Source: Sabethes cyaneus (Eukaryota; Arthropoda; Insecta; Diptera; Culicidae). Taken from it: a stretch of DNA of 64,000 nucleotides. A program made the translations under genes and the position numbers. Numbering within the stretch: the stretch's first letter is position 1; the number at the start of each line of letters is the position of its first letter. Under the pieces are notes generated by a model. That model was not told where the DNA came from. It searched no databases and was given only the letters and a program-made list of their open reading frames with translations. The stretch is taken from the NCBI RefSeq assembly GCF_943734655.1, contig NC_071355.1, positions 196,043,939 through 196,107,938 of the forward strand. The letters are read 5' to 3'. Shown one piece after another: positions 1 through 10,389 of the stretch.

Positions 1-770
1 AACATGTCGTGTCGAAGCAAAATCAAATTATCCGCTGCTGCACTGCAGATTGTAATTAAATTTCCATAGACGCCGTATCGTCTCCAGCAAATTCAACTTG
101 ACCATGCTTGAGTTTATAGCAGAACATACATAGTTAGTTTAAAAAAAATTGAAAATCCCTGCCGACTCAAAAATCAGGTGTCAGCCAGAAAGGCCTGAGC
201 TTCAGTTTAGCGTTTTTATTGTTTTTTAATTGCCTATTAAAATGTAAACAGGTATTACAAGCGGAAAGCATGAAAGTACATATTCCTAAAAATAAAATGT
301 CAGCGACAGCAGTGCTGTTTTGAGAGTTGGGCAATTAGCTCGGCGAAGATTACACAAATAATTGACCTTAATCTAAACAATTATTCCTGGGTCGTTGCTC
401 ATTGCTCCCTGTGTTCATTATTATAAGCGATATTCATAAACCGTGCGGTGGCGAAAATGGCTTGTGTCGCATATTCTAGATGTGCTGCCTAGATAAAACT
501 GGCGACGGGCCTAAAATATAGACACCGTATGTATGTATCTACGCATGATTTACAAGTAAAAAATATAACGAATAGTGAGAGGCCATTCGTATCATTTTTT
601 TCTTGTAATTCATAGTGCTAGGAGCAGTCGCTACGCTTAGTCATTTCAGCAAACAATACTTTAGAGCCGATCGCGTAACTATAATCATTATTTAGGCAAT
701 CTATCAGGTTTCTTTATGCTTTGTTTACATAAAGTATCACTGAGGGGCGTGTGAGGTGAGCTAGAGACTT
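1..770. other. non-coding, nothing recognised
   Basis: AT-rich sequence without a convincing reading frame, terminal repeat or simple repeat. I see no feature here that I can support. Confidence 0.4.
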
Positions 771-818
771 TTAAGATAACACTCTCCCGTCTCCCGTAGA
801 GCTAAACGTGATACTAAC

Positions 819-1019
819 CTGCTGTTTCCGGAGCCTATCCTCCTGCAGCCGGATCATTCTGCGTGTTCTGGCCGGAACTTTGCTGCAGTCGAACTGCCAA
901 TTTTCCAAGCATGAAAAACAACTTACTGCCTTACAACACACATAACACTCTCGAATACGTCCGGAATGTTGAAGATGAAAATTTTGGATCTGATTCACTT
1001 TTATCTCGAGAACTGCGGC
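819..1019 (-). CDS. possible exon of an unknown gene
   Basis: The minus strand is open for about 85 codons. The frame ends at a good donor (CAGCAG followed by GTTAGT, read on the minus strand) right after residues RLQEDRLRKQQ, which look coiled-coil-like. The upstream part is cysteine-rich (ECYVCCKAVSC). A possible acceptor lies near 1020. I do not recognise the protein and no neighbouring exon could be placed, so this may be chance. It could instead be a repeat-derived ORF. Confidence 0.2.
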
Positions 1020-1520
1020 AGCGAAAACACTGAATCACTGTTTTAACTTCACACTTTTGGGAATCACATGGGGCCAGAAATGTAGTTTGAGATAATCACT
1101 GTAAATTTTCAAATAATTAAACTTGCAAGAAGATTGAAAATAACTTTTTTTCCTGTGTGAAATCGAACTTTTCTCGTTTTGTGCAAATTGCGAACTCTGA
1201 CTGTTGCAAACATGAATGATAGATGCATGAATATGGTGACACACGAAAGATGAGAAAAAAGCAAAAACAGCGAGCAGGGAAACAACATAACGAAAACAGG
1301 GTGAACCTAAAGCCGAAAGACAGCTTCCTTAACGAAAGAATTTGACGAATGTTTTTCACCTGGTGGCGACTAGAAATACTCAGAGTATAGAGATACGCGG
1401 AAGCAGCCATCTTGGGAGCCAATCGAGCAGCGAGAATTGTCAAAAGGGAGCCAATCGAATACGCATACTGTTTGGTTAAATGGTTCATTAACAAGTATTG
1501 AAATAGTTATGAAATCTGCT

Positions 1521-1790
1521 TAAGCTATTGTCACGCACCTTGAATATTATACTCGGACACACCGTGTATAAAGCTTTGCAATGCATTTTACATTGATTAA
1601 GTTGAAAGATATATCGCTCTATTATGCAAAATTGATGTAAACAAAACAGAAGCGGATCATGTTGAAAACAATCAAGTCACACTGCTACAGCATTTTGCTT
1701 CTAAACATGTGCTGACAGTTTTTGTACACTGATGCCAAATCGTTGGCGTTCGCGTTAGTTTCCGCGTATCTCTTACTGTGAGTATTTCTA
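1521..1790 (+). repeat. upstream copy of duplicated TS promoter segment
   Basis: About 260 bp beginning ATTGTCACGCACC is repeated in the same orientation at 2158-2412 with few differences (for example GAATATTATACTC versus AAATATTATACTC). The similarity resumes in the block 1812-1876, which matches 16658-16723 next to thymidylate synthase. Together these show a tandem duplication of the region upstream of thymidylate synthase, later split by insertions. Confidence 0.8.
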
Positions 1791-1867
1791 ATGAAATCTG
1801 CTTACAGGCCGACCCCCCGGCACGTCGCCATTTTTCTGTGACTGAATCTGAAACGTCAAAAATACTG

Positions 1868-1876
1868 GGCGGGAAA
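1868..1876 (-). promoter_or_regulatory. E2F-type site, duplicated copy
   Basis: GGCGGGAAA, the reverse complement of the E2F consensus TTTCCCGCC, lies in a block that resembles the proximal thymidylate synthase promoter at 16715-16723. It is now about 15 kb from the gene, so it is probably not used for it. Confidence 0.5.
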
Positions 1877-1935
1877 TCACTCCATAGAAAATCAATGCGA
1901 CGCCATTGTTGTTAGCGATGTCGTGGAGGTGTTAA

Positions 1936-2153
1936 TAGCGAATTAATAAATTAACCTGGCTCAGGTCGATTAGCACTCAGTTTTAATCGAAGTGCTGTCA
2001 AACCGTTCATAAATTAACCGAGATTGCATCTCGGTTAAACTGACAGCATTCAGTTTGAAGCGCAGGTTAAAACTGTCTAGCATTACGGTTTACGGGTCGA
2101 TCTGTCAAAATGCGCGTATCGTTCATAAATTTCGTTGATTTATGAATTCGCTC
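1936..2153. mobile_element. MITE with TAA target duplication (PIF/Harbinger-like)
   Basis: 218-bp element starting TAGCGAATTAATAAATTAACC and ending GATTTATGAATTCGCTC, flanked by TAA at 1933-1935 and 2154-2156. A second copy at 24504-24745 has TTA on both sides. A 3-bp TWA duplication is the hallmark of PIF/Harbinger elements; the superfamily assignment is inference. It contains no coding sequence. Confidence 0.7.
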
Positions 2154-2157
2154 TAAG

Positions 2158-2412
2158 TTATTGTCACGCACCTTAAATATTATACTCGGACACACTGTGT
2201 ATAAAGCTTTGCAATGCATTTTACATTGATTAAGTTGAAAGATATATCGCTCTATTGTGCAAAATTGATGTAAACAGAACAGAAGCGGAGCATGTTGAAA
2301 ACAATCAAGTCACACTGCTAAAGCATTTTGCTTCTAAGCATGTGCTGGCAGTTTTTGTACACTGATGCCAAATCGTTGGCTTTAGTTTCCGCGTATCTCT
2401 TACTGTGAGTAT
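2158..2412 (+). repeat. downstream copy of duplicated TS promoter segment
   Basis: Direct repeat of 1521-1790. It continues across the insertion at 2439-16627 into 16628-16745, immediately upstream of the thymidylate synthase ORF. This half of the promoter-proximal region has therefore been pushed about 14.2 kb away from its gene. Confidence 0.75.
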
Positions 2413-2438
2413 TTATCTCGGTATTTATATACCGATCG

Positions 2439-2561
2439 TAGAGTGACTATATACAGAGTGGCGACAATGTCAAAATTGGAATGATAATTATCTGTCAGTG
2501 TCATTCCAATCGAGCAGACAACCTATCCAACGCGTATGCAGGAAAGAGAAAGAAAAACCTA
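2439..2561. mobile_element. left part of split 184-bp MITE
   Basis: Begins TAGAGTGACTATATACAGAG after the 8-bp sequence ACCGATCG (2431-2438). It continues at 16567-16627, where the mirrored terminus ends in TAGTCACTCTA and is followed by the same ACCGATCG (16628-16635). 123 bp plus 61 bp gives 184 bp, exactly the length of the intact copy at 50109-50292. An 8-bp duplication fits hAT or P-type elements, though the site does not match the usual hAT target pattern. Confidence 0.85.
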
Positions 2562-2765
2562 CACACAAAACCAAAAGTACCCAAAGAGCACGTATTAAAT
2601 ACTCAAAATTAGGTAAACAAGACATAGTAACAGTTTGAGTGAAATTTCGAACTCAGCTCTGAGTCAATTTTGCTCAATTATGAGTTGTCGATAATGTACT
2701 AAAAAATAAGTAAAAATTTTGTTAGCCGAATTTTTCTCGCAACTCTGCTCTGAGTAAATTTTACG
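2562..2765. repeat. left terminal and subterminal repeats of 14-kb element
   Basis: After the terminal repeat come scattered copies of ACTCAAAA, TTTGAGT, GAACTCA, CTGAGTCAA, TATGAGT and CTGAGTAAA within 200 bp, in both orientations. Clustered short motifs next to TIRs are typical transposase-binding arrays in large DNA transposons. The mirrored cluster is at 16385-16564. Confidence 0.6.
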
Positions 2766-2820
2766 TACTTTTGGATGAAAAAAGTAATTGTGTTGTTTAC
2801 ACTATTCGTTGTGCATGCAG

Positions 2821-2922
2821 GACGCAAGTTAACCGTCACCGCTCACCGACACCGTCGCGGAGAATTTCTATGCGAAATACCAGCTATTTCCAGACAATAG
2901 TGAAGATACGTTTGCGGTAACG
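2821..2922 (+). other. possible 5' untranslated exon of SAM gene
   Basis: A strong donor (ACG followed by GTAAGTAT) at 2923 pairs with the acceptor TTATTGTTTTAG ending at 2994, giving a 72-bp intron directly before the proposed start codon at 3000. All three frames of this segment fail to join the downstream frame without a stop, so I treat it as untranslated. The 5' end of the exon is not defined. Confidence 0.4.
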
Positions 2923-2999
2923 GTAAGTATTAACTATTTTACATATATTCATAATTGAATATGCTTCTGATGCTTTATTTATTTATTGTTTTAGATTTG

Positions 3000-3075
3000 A
3001 TGCGACGTGATTCTCAGGACGTGATGGAACAGCTGCAAAAACAGCTAGATCCGGAGAGCTATCAAAAGCTTTCCA
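3000..3075 (+). CDS. probable first coding exon of SAM-domain gene
   Basis: The exon starts with ATG five bases after an acceptor AG at 2994 and ends at the donor CCA|GTAAGT in phase 1. That phase is exactly what the exon at 13527 needs. The 25 codons (MRRDSQDVMEQLQK, then LDPESYQKLS) supply the missing first helix of a SAM domain, with the usual spacing from a hydrophobic Leu to a Tyr to the Asn-Lys-Ile that opens the next exon. The implied intron is 10,451 bp and filled with nested transposons. Adding this exon makes the total coding length 1,401 nt, a multiple of three. An unseen intermediate or alternative first exon remains possible. Confidence 0.6.
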
Positions 3076-3268
3076 GTAAGTATTTATTTCGGTAACTTTT
3101 TATGTCTCATAGCTCTGTGTTGGAGAAAGGTGACGATTCGTATTTTCTGGACAAAAAAATACATTGTTTTTCGACGTTTTTCTAAACTTTAGTCTGAAAT
3201 CTACAAGTCAGCAGTAAAAGAGGGTTGATTTTTTTCGTCGATTTTATGCAGCCAAGTAGCATCTAGTC

Positions 3269-3480
3269 CAGTGACGGTCAAACTGCGGCCCGCGGGCCGC
3301 GTGCTGTCCTTCGGAATAACCATCGGAAAGGAATTTAGGAAAGGTTTGAGCCGGAAAGCATCCACAACATGCACGAGTTATTAGGACTAAACTAAGTGAC
3401 CCCTGTGTCATTTACTCATAAGTCCACCGTCCCTCAAATCAGTCAAATTATCCTGAAGGGCCGCAGTTTGGCCATCACTG
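3269..3480. mobile_element. short TIR MITE (hAT-like ends)
   Basis: 212-bp element with ends CAGTGACGGTCAAACTGCGG and CCGCAGTTTGGCCATCACTG. Flanks TCTAGT and TCTAAT suggest an imperfect duplication. The CAGTG-GGCC style resembles hAT MITEs. It lies in the first intron of the SAM gene. Confidence 0.55.
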
Positions 3481-3749
3481 GTCTAATTTATTCTTCAGGA
3501 TCCTAAACTCTGATCCACGAACATTATTATCTTTAGATCGAATGTACCTGACAAGTACAAGTACAATATACAAGTACGAATATGTTGGCCGAAATTGTTA
3601 GTGACAGTGTTGGTGAATTTAGGTTTGGCCAACATACTCGGCTCTATAAGTTGGACTGGACATTAATGACCCGCAGACATTTTGTTTATTTCCAACCCAA
3701 CATATGTGTACGTGCCTTAACATTCCGAATTTCTTAACAAATCATCGTT

Positions 3750-4945
3750 TTAGTGAAAACCCTTGAGCTCGCAAAAACAACAGTACAATCTGCACATTAC
3801 GCAGAGCATCGTCAGCGTAGAGCCCGGATGGCTCGTCCTGTTTCAAGCAGTTGTCTCCATTCAACTCGATCTTGGATAATTCGTCGCCAATTTCCTAGCT
3901 GTCTCAGAAGTCCTAAGTCGTTTTCAACCTGGTCGAGCCATCTTGCGCGTTGGGCTCCTCTGCTCCTTATTCTGGTTAGGTTGTTGAAGGAAACCTTTTG
4001 CGCCGCATTGTCGTCCGGCATCCTTACAACGTGCCCGACTCACCGTAGCCTAATGAATTTCGCCAGATTTGCGATGGGAATTTACAGGCAGTGGTTGGAC
4101 TATGATTCATATGCCTCCGCAACTCTGCTTTCATTTTGTACTCCGCCAAATATCGTCCCCAGCAGCTTCCGTGCGAACAAAGCAAGGACGCGTATGTCCG
4201 CTGTGAGTAGCGTCACTGTTCCACGTCTATAAAGAACTACCGGTCTAATGAGGGTTATGTACATTGTCAGCGTCGTATGGCGGTGTATTCTCCTTGATTC
4301 TACTTGAATCCGTAGGAAACGTATATTCGTGATGTTAAAGGAAAATCGGTCAGCTATGAGATCGTAGTCAATCTGATTCATTGTACGTTGGTCAGGTGGT
4401 CTCCAGGTAGTTTTGTGGATATCTTTTACGTTGGAAAAAGGGGCTCCAGATCATTAGGTGTTTTGCAGCTGTACCAAGTTTAAACCAGATTATTTTCTCT
4501 GATTCCAATGTATGTGACAAGAGCAATATTGCAGTTGTCACTCTTTCTCTTTCTTACTCACAGCATTCTCACTGTCGCACTTTTTGTGCCAATCGCATTT
4601 TAAGCCTGCGATGTCCAGTAAGGTGCAAAATGCGGCATATCTATCTGTAAATATCTTCCCTACCGACCTGGGCATTCATATCCTGGGTGATAATCTTGAT
4701 ATCCCTTGGCGAAGAGCTATAGTGTGTTTTCTACAGCCGCATGTAGAACGCTTCCTTCGCATCGTCCCGTCTACCTTCGTGCGGGCAGTGCATCGAAACG
4801 GTCCTTTATCCTAAATTGACACATTCTCTAGTTGATTGCGGTCCAATCTGTCACATGATCCTACACTCTACCAATCACTACAAAACCCGTTCCCAGTTCA
4901 TTGTAGTGCCACCGTTCTGATAAAACTGCCTTTCCCTCGCAGGTC
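3750..4945 (-). mobile_element. LINE fragment, endonuclease plus RT C-terminus, decayed
   Basis: On the minus strand, from high to low coordinates, it encodes pieces of an AP-type endonuclease (near 4300-4400, the NQID..LIADRF segment) and then jumps to the end of the reverse transcriptase (LIRPVVLY, TIFGGVQNE, VRMPDDNA). It closes with the C-terminal RSRGAQRARWLDQVENDL segment at 3820-3960. Most of the RT is deleted and stops are present. The same family occurs at 41880-45620 and 54325-58445. Inactive relic inside the SAM gene intron. Confidence 0.75.
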
Positions 4946-4949
4946 TTCC

Positions 4950-5650
4950 AAATCTTGATCAATCAAATAATGCACGAGTACGGTTTTCCGGACAAACTGA
5001 CGCGGCTGATCGAAGCTACACTGGAGCGAGTGATGTGCTACCTGCGCGTTTCGGGGACACTCGCATACTTTCGAATCGCGCAGAGGGTTGTGGCAAGGGG
5101 ACTGTCCTGCATGTTATTCAATATCGCTATTGAAGGTGTGATTCGGCGAGCGGAAATCGAAACGAGATGCACGATCTTCAGCAAGAGTAGCCAACTCCTA
5201 GCCTTCACAGACGACCTCGATGTCATTACTATTAATTTTAGGACGGCAGAGGCAATCTACGCCAGACTAAACACTGAGAATGGTTACAAATCAATGCGTC
5301 GAAAACCAAATCTATGGTAGGAAGAGGCTCCAGAGAAAGCAGGTTCTCTTTAGGAACCCCACCGGCACTGGAATAGAGGGGCCCAACGTGCTAGATGGCT
5401 CGACCAGGGGTGACATTGCGCATCTCGTTTCGAGTGATTTTGGTGCGTTTCGACCACGTTAAACAAATGGGCGTCTCGAATGAAAATCACTCGAAACGAG
5501 ATGCGCAATGTCACCCCAGGTTGAAGCCGACTTGCGTCTGTCGAGACGCGCAACGAATTGGCGACGAGTAGCCCAGGACCGAGTACAATGGAGAGGAATT
5601 CTTCATACGGCAAGAGCCATCCCGGCTCTCGGCTGCTAAAGTAAGTAAGT
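4950..5650 (+). mobile_element. LINE fragment, RT palm, with AAGT tail
   Basis: Plus-strand RT segment with LFNIAIEGVIRRAEIETR followed by LLAFTDDLDVI, where TDD replaces the catalytic A/Y-DD. A gap then leads to the C-terminal DLRLSRRATNWRRVAQD-type segment near 5525-5630, and the copy ends in AAGTAAGTAAGT. It is interrupted by a palindromic MITE at 5409-5515. Same family as the CTTA-tailed LINE at 41880-45620, in opposite orientation to its neighbour at 3750-4945. Confidence 0.75.
5409..5515. mobile_element. 107-bp palindromic MITE
   Basis: Inverted arms GGTGACATTGCGCATCTCG and CGAGATGCGCAATGTCACC enclose a short loop. CCAGG is present on both sides (5404-5408, 5516-5520) and the LINE frame resumes after it, so this is a clean insertion into the LINE at 4950-5650 with a 5-bp duplication. 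Confidence 0.7.
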
Positions 5651-5980
5651 AATATCCGCATCTTTGTATGCCATGGACCCCCGTTTGTTTGACCGTTTTT
5701 AATTTGATTCCCGCTGGTTTGCACGACGTGCAAATAAAAAGTGGTTCTAATGTCATTTTCAACATGACATATTTGTTTGTACTGACCTAGCGTGTTTATT
5801 CTGTTTTACATTGCATTTTTCCAACGATTATGATAGAAATCCGATCGGAGAATGAAATATTCGCTGCTTGCAACTGTCAACTAAATCAAATCACCAAAAC
5901 AATAACAATGTTGATTTCAGATAATCACCGCCACCGCAATGTTTGTTCGATTTAATCGACGTTTTTCGGCGAAATAAGTA

Positions 5981-6401
5981 CAGTTGACCCCCGTTTGAAC
6001 GATTCCTCATGCAAACTAAAGGGGTTCGTTTTTAATTTGAACAACTAGCAACCCTAAATATGCTGAAACTTATATGAACTGGCCGCCCTGCTCTTTGTTA
6101 TTGTTTTGGTGGTTTGATTTAGTCTCGTTTAGTCGGTAGTTGCAATCAGCGAATATGTTATTCTCCGATCGGATTTCTATCGTAATCGTTGGGAAACGGA
6201 ATCTGAAACTGATTAAATTAGGATTAAACACGCTAGATCAGTACAAACAAATCGTGTTTATGTGCATTGTCTGCGAAGGCAAATGATGCCATGTTGAGAA
6301 TGACATTTGAACCATTTTTAATTTGCACATTGTGCAAACCAGCGGGGTTCAAATTAAAAAATGTTCAGATTAAAAATGATCAAACGAACGGGGGTCCACG
6401 G
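5981..6401. mobile_element. pogo-like MITE, nested copy
   Basis: 421-bp element with ends CAGTTGACCCCCGTTTGAAC and AACGAACGGGGGTCCACG, flanked by TA at 5979-5980 and 6402-6403. It is similar over its length to 11991-12392. Non-coding. Confidence 0.75.
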
Positions 6402-6417
6402 TATGAAGATTTTTAAA

Positions 6418-6495
6418 TACCAGTTAGTCCGGACGTTTCGAGATGATCAGCGAAGACCAGCAGTAGTTCGAAACGTCCGGACTAACTGGTATTTA
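6418..6495. repeat. 78-bp hairpin
   Basis: Near-perfect arms TACCAGTTAGTCCGGACG and CGTCCGGACTAACTGGTA around a loop of about 30 bp. TA flanks suggest a very short palindromic MITE. Confidence 0.55.
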
Positions 6496-6706
6496 AAAAT
6501 CGTGATACCTATTTCGCCGAAAAACGTCGATTAAATCGAACAAACAAAACAATGGTGGCGGCGATTATCTGAAATCAACATTAGTAAAAATCGACAACAA
6601 TAACAAAGAGCAGGGTGACCAGTTCATACAAGTTCCAGCATATTTAGGGTTGCCAGTTGTTCAAATAAAAAAATAACGCCGTTAGTTTGCATGAGGAAAC
6701 CACGGT

Positions 6707-7409
6707 AAATTGTAAATTTCGTGCTTGGTACGCCTGCGCCACACTCCATCCTTTAATACGCCGCCCAATGTTGCGAATCGAGCCAGAAATCAACGATGCC
6801 ACACACGCGAGTGAGTATGAGAAGCATAGCTTTCAACGCTTACACCGCTAACGCAGGCGTAAAAGAAACAACCTCCGTTGCTGTGTGCAGACATTTTGTT
6901 ATCGAGGGGCAAGACACTTAATAATATTATCATATATTAATATATTAGGCCGTATTAAAGTCCTACAAATGTATAACTTTATAGGGCTTTAGGTTATATT
7001 ATTGGTGAGAACGGTAAATATGTATATTAAGGTTGAAAAACTATTTCCATAGAGAAAAGTAATATATTTTCAACAGTGTCTTGCCCCTCGTCTGCTACCT
7101 ACACTCTCGCGCTCGCACATCCTTACATCATCTTTCTGTATAGTTTATTCGCGAGTCAAATAACTCGTGAGTAATCAGCTGCTCGTGAAGCTACTGTTTT
7201 ACCTGACTCACTACGAATATGCGTATTATTGAAATAAAACGTAACCATACGTTTTATTCGTTTATAACGCATATGCAGTTAATATCGATAACAAACGATT
7301 ATTTATAAGTTGTGCTTTTGTTATTGCATTTAATTTGTAAAAAGTTGAATGAATAACAATTCAGTTTCACAATACAATTATTGCGTACTACTGGCACTTG
7401 AAATATAAC
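6707..7409. other. unassigned intron sequence
   Basis: AT-rich sequence within the first intron of the SAM gene. I see no coding potential or clear terminal repeats. Confidence 0.4.
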
Positions 7410-7998
7410 GTTTAAGCACAGAGAACAGACATCCATTCAGGAAAAAATTTTTCGGGAATTCTTGGATAAAATTTCAAAATAAATTCCCCTAATATGCAAG
7501 CGTCACCACCACTAAAGTTTCCCAACTAAATGATTGTTTTGATTTGCACACTGACAACCTTTGGCTCCTTTGGCGCTAGTATATATGGACTATAACAGGG
7601 TGTCGATTTCCTGGAAAAACCTGGAAAATCAGGGAATATCAGGGAATTCATTTTTGGATCAGGGAAATCAGGGAATATCAGGGAATTTCGAAATTCAATC
7701 AGGGAAATTTTGTTCACGCGGCAATATTGTTGATCAACTTTGGAATCAAATCAATTTCCGTGTAAAATATACGCAGATTGATCGGTTGAATTAAAACTTG
7801 TTACATGTCTAGTGGCGATTCGATTATCTTTCAGTTTGCCGTAAATTTTTTATTTGTTTTGCGCCGTACAATTGTCAGACTTCACTCGCTGTAGTGCTCG
7901 GAATCGGCAATGGCAGGCCTCACGCACTTCACGGTGCAGAATCAAGAGTACAAAGCGGGACACATACTGTTATTTACACGCGATCTACAGTGTTTTCA

Positions 7999-8290
7999 CT
8001 AATTGCAGAATTTTACACTCAGAAGCCCCAAGCATTGATCATCTTCCTTCAGTATCCATGATTCATGTCCGTTAAGGGTTACCGGGAGCATTAACGTTCT
8101 GTAGAATTTGCGTTTATGCGAGTTGGCAACCTTCGGGACTGGTTCAGCTGGATGCGTAATGCGCAGAAAGCTTACATGTTTCTCTGTTCTGATGTGATCC
8201 GCAGTGAGCAAGCGACTCTTGGCCTGGTTCTTCTCATCTGTCATTTTCTGGCATTCGACATCAAACAAGCTGTTACACTCACCCTTATTC
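7999..8290 (-). mobile_element. LINE scrap
   Basis: Minus-strand residues FDVECQKMTDEKNQAKSRLL match the linker between endonuclease and RT seen in the LINE at 10390-11145 (FDAECQRVTDEKNRARS). They are followed by a C-terminal piece containing LNGHESWILKEDD. Rearranged relic. Confidence 0.6.
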
Positions 8291-8589
8291 TGCGAGGCGA
8301 GTAACGTAACTAATTTGGAGTCATCGCGAATGAGGTGATAATTGTCACCTAGGTGACTCGCTTTGTCACCTGGCGAGTCGCGGCGAGTGACAATTGCCGT
8401 ATTGAGTCACGTGACTCGCAGAATAAGGGTGATTGTCTTCCCCACGTCGTGCCAATCCCTTCCCTCGTAGTTGTTGGCGCCATGGCGGATCCTCCACAGC
8501 CTACTTAGACTTAAGTCTTATTCCCTGTCGTCATGCTGTTCTGCGATTCGTTGATCAAGCTTTCTGGTGTACTCCACTGCAACGTCATA

Positions 8590-8790
8590 TGCCGTAAACC
8601 GCTAGATGTTGAAATGCAACATCCTCTCAGTGCGAGCCGGCTGTTAGAGTACAGGAAAATTACGGGGTCAGTGCAACGATCCTACTGATTCTATCTAACA
8701 AAAACCGGCTAGCCGAGATTCGAACACAACTGGCTTGATAGATCAGCATCGTACCTCGAAGCTAACTGGGCGGTTCAATTCGTCCCTAGT
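8590..8790 (-). mobile_element. tRNA-derived SINE
   Basis: On the minus strand an A-box-like region (AGGTACGATGCTG) is followed about 30 bp later by the B box GTTCGAATCTCGG. After that comes a non-tRNA body with TAGATAGAATCAGTAGGATCG and TTGTACTCTAA-type motifs. The same arrangement is at 52066-52267. The layout fits Feilai-like mosquito SINEs. This is not a functional tRNA gene, since no cloverleaf can be drawn. Confidence 0.7.
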
Positions 8791-10389
8791 ATCATCGAAT
8801 TTATGATTTGTTGGTGACTATACGTTGATTAAGCTGTAGTTGAAGAGTTTGCGTTAATTCTCAACGCCCATATACGGTCATCGGACCGAACGGCCGGCCA
8901 CCGAACTACCTTCGAGTCAATGTTGCTCTCAAGCCTCGATAGTTGCAATCCGAAACCATGACACACAGCTTTAGTCTTAACTTCGCATACTGTCCACCAT
9001 TGAGGGTTAAAATATTTGCCATTTGGACATTTTCTAACAATACATCTAGCTAAAGTTTTGCCGTACCTCGAAGCCAGTAAAACGCACATGTTTGTACCAA
9101 AAATCTTTGGGGAATCATCTCCTTAACCCCATACTTTTTGCAGCAAAGATAACAAGCTGAAACTTCCAGGAAAGTTTTGTTTTAGTTTAACTGAAAACCC
9201 GCAGATATGTGTCCATCTGCCAGCGGCAAAGTTACTAGTTTGAGCTGACTGAAAATGAGCAAGATTTGTTATGTTTACACGGCTGTAATTTTGTTGTATG
9301 TAACATCTAAGCTTTGTGCAAAAACAGGTCGATTAGATTATTTCTCAATCTTTGTTTCTTTGGATTCAAGTTGATACCTCAAACATAACTGTCGCTAGAC
9401 TCGATAGAAGAGGGCGTTTTCGAAACGCTGATAAGAAATAGGTTAACAATCTTTGATATGTGTTCTTAAAACATGAAGAAATCTAGCTTTAGTTTTCAGC
9501 AGCTCGCATAAACCATGCTAAAGGGTTAAAAACTTAAGCCAGAAATCGCCCAAATAAGCTTGATATTCGAGTTTTGAGGGTCAGGGAAAAATATTTAAAG
9601 CATCAGGGAAAATCAGGGAAAGTCAGGGAATTTTATTTTTGGATTTGAGTCGACACCCTGTATAAGCGTTATGCTAGCGCCAGTAGCTAGCTGTTGTGAG
9701 TTTAGTGTAGAATTTTATGCGCCTTCAGCGACATCACCACTATAGTACCCAACTAATTTGACATAAGTTTTATCCAAGTGGGGACCTTTCGCTTGGATGT
9801 CTGTTCTCTGTGGTTTAAGTACGTTATTTTTAGTGATCAAAATTAACGGTATTTTCGATACAAGGGCAATATTTTTCAAAACCTTTCGAACCAACACGAT
9901 CCCGCGAACACAACGCATATTCGCAGTGACTCAGGTAACACAGTAGTGGCGCACTGGGATACAAATTCAAATTTTGCATTACTTTTTCTTTTTTTTTATT
10001 TTCGCCCTCGATTCTACTTACGGGCGGGAGTGAGTCCTCGCGAGTAATCGGTATCAACAGCTCGGGCTGCAACGACGAACGAGAGCGACGATTGAAGCTG
10101 TTAGCTAAACACGCACTCGCAAAAACTCGTTGCAGTGCATGAATAAATAACAGCGAGAGTCCGAAAGGGGTGCTTATGCCGGCGGCGTATTCGCTAGAAT
10201 GAGTACGCGTGTGTGAGAAAATTGGATCACAGGAGTTTGGGCTTCGCAACACTGATGCCGCCAAGAATTGATCGCAAAATTTTACGCTCAAAAACACCAA
10301 CAGCTCGTCGGTCGCCTCTTCCAACGTCCAGCCACTGTTCGTGGTCGTAGAGCACTACGTGGAGAGTTAGCATCTTATAGAGCGCGAGT

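Larger units (their letters stand above)
5672..6706. mobile_element. pogo-like palindromic MITE interrupted by a sister copy
   Basis: The left end reads CATGGACCCCCGTTTGTTTG and the right end is a decayed counterpart ending AACCACGG. Arms 5935-5978 and 6513-6560 are inverted copies of each other (TTCGATTTAATCGACG). The sister element 5981-6401 and a separate hairpin (6418-6495) sit between the arms. The CAGTGGACCCC ends and TA target suggest a pogo/Tigger-type MITE. Confidence 0.6.
7596..9660. mobile_element. 2.1-kb TIR element with TATAA duplication and CAGGGAAT subterminal repeats
   Basis: Ends CAGGGTGTCGA and TCGACACCCTG, flanked by TATAA at 7591-7595 and 9661-9665. Both subterminal regions carry repeated AATCAGGGAATATCAGGGA-like motifs (7615-7700 and 9580-9635). 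It is nested inside the element 7417-9812 and itself contains a LINE scrap and a SINE. Superfamily unknown. Confidence 0.7.
7417..9812. mobile_element. 2.4-kb TIR element with 7-bp duplication GTTTAAG
   Basis: Ends CACAGAGAACAGACATCCA and its inverse TGGATGTCTGTTCTCTGTG, flanked by GTTTAAG at 7410-7416 and 9813-9819. Inverse similarity extends inward (GTTTCCCAACTAA near 7520 versus its reverse near 9750). It contains another element at 7596-9660. No transposase frame is visible. A 7-bp duplication is reminiscent of Galileo-type P-superfamily elements, but the family is not established. Confidence 0.7.

Noticed and set aside
1117..1494. 125-codon minus-strand frame
   Set aside because: Hydrophobic and cysteine/serine-rich from T-rich DNA, without a domain or splice support.
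2821..2922. Coding frame ENFYAKYQLFPDNSEDTF as the first exon of the SAM gene
   Set aside because: At the good donor it ends in phase 0, and the next exon then begins ATT TGA, a stop. Treated as untranslated.
8590..8790. Functional tRNA gene
   Set aside because: The B box is present but no cloverleaf pairs; it is followed by a SINE body and repeated at 52066.
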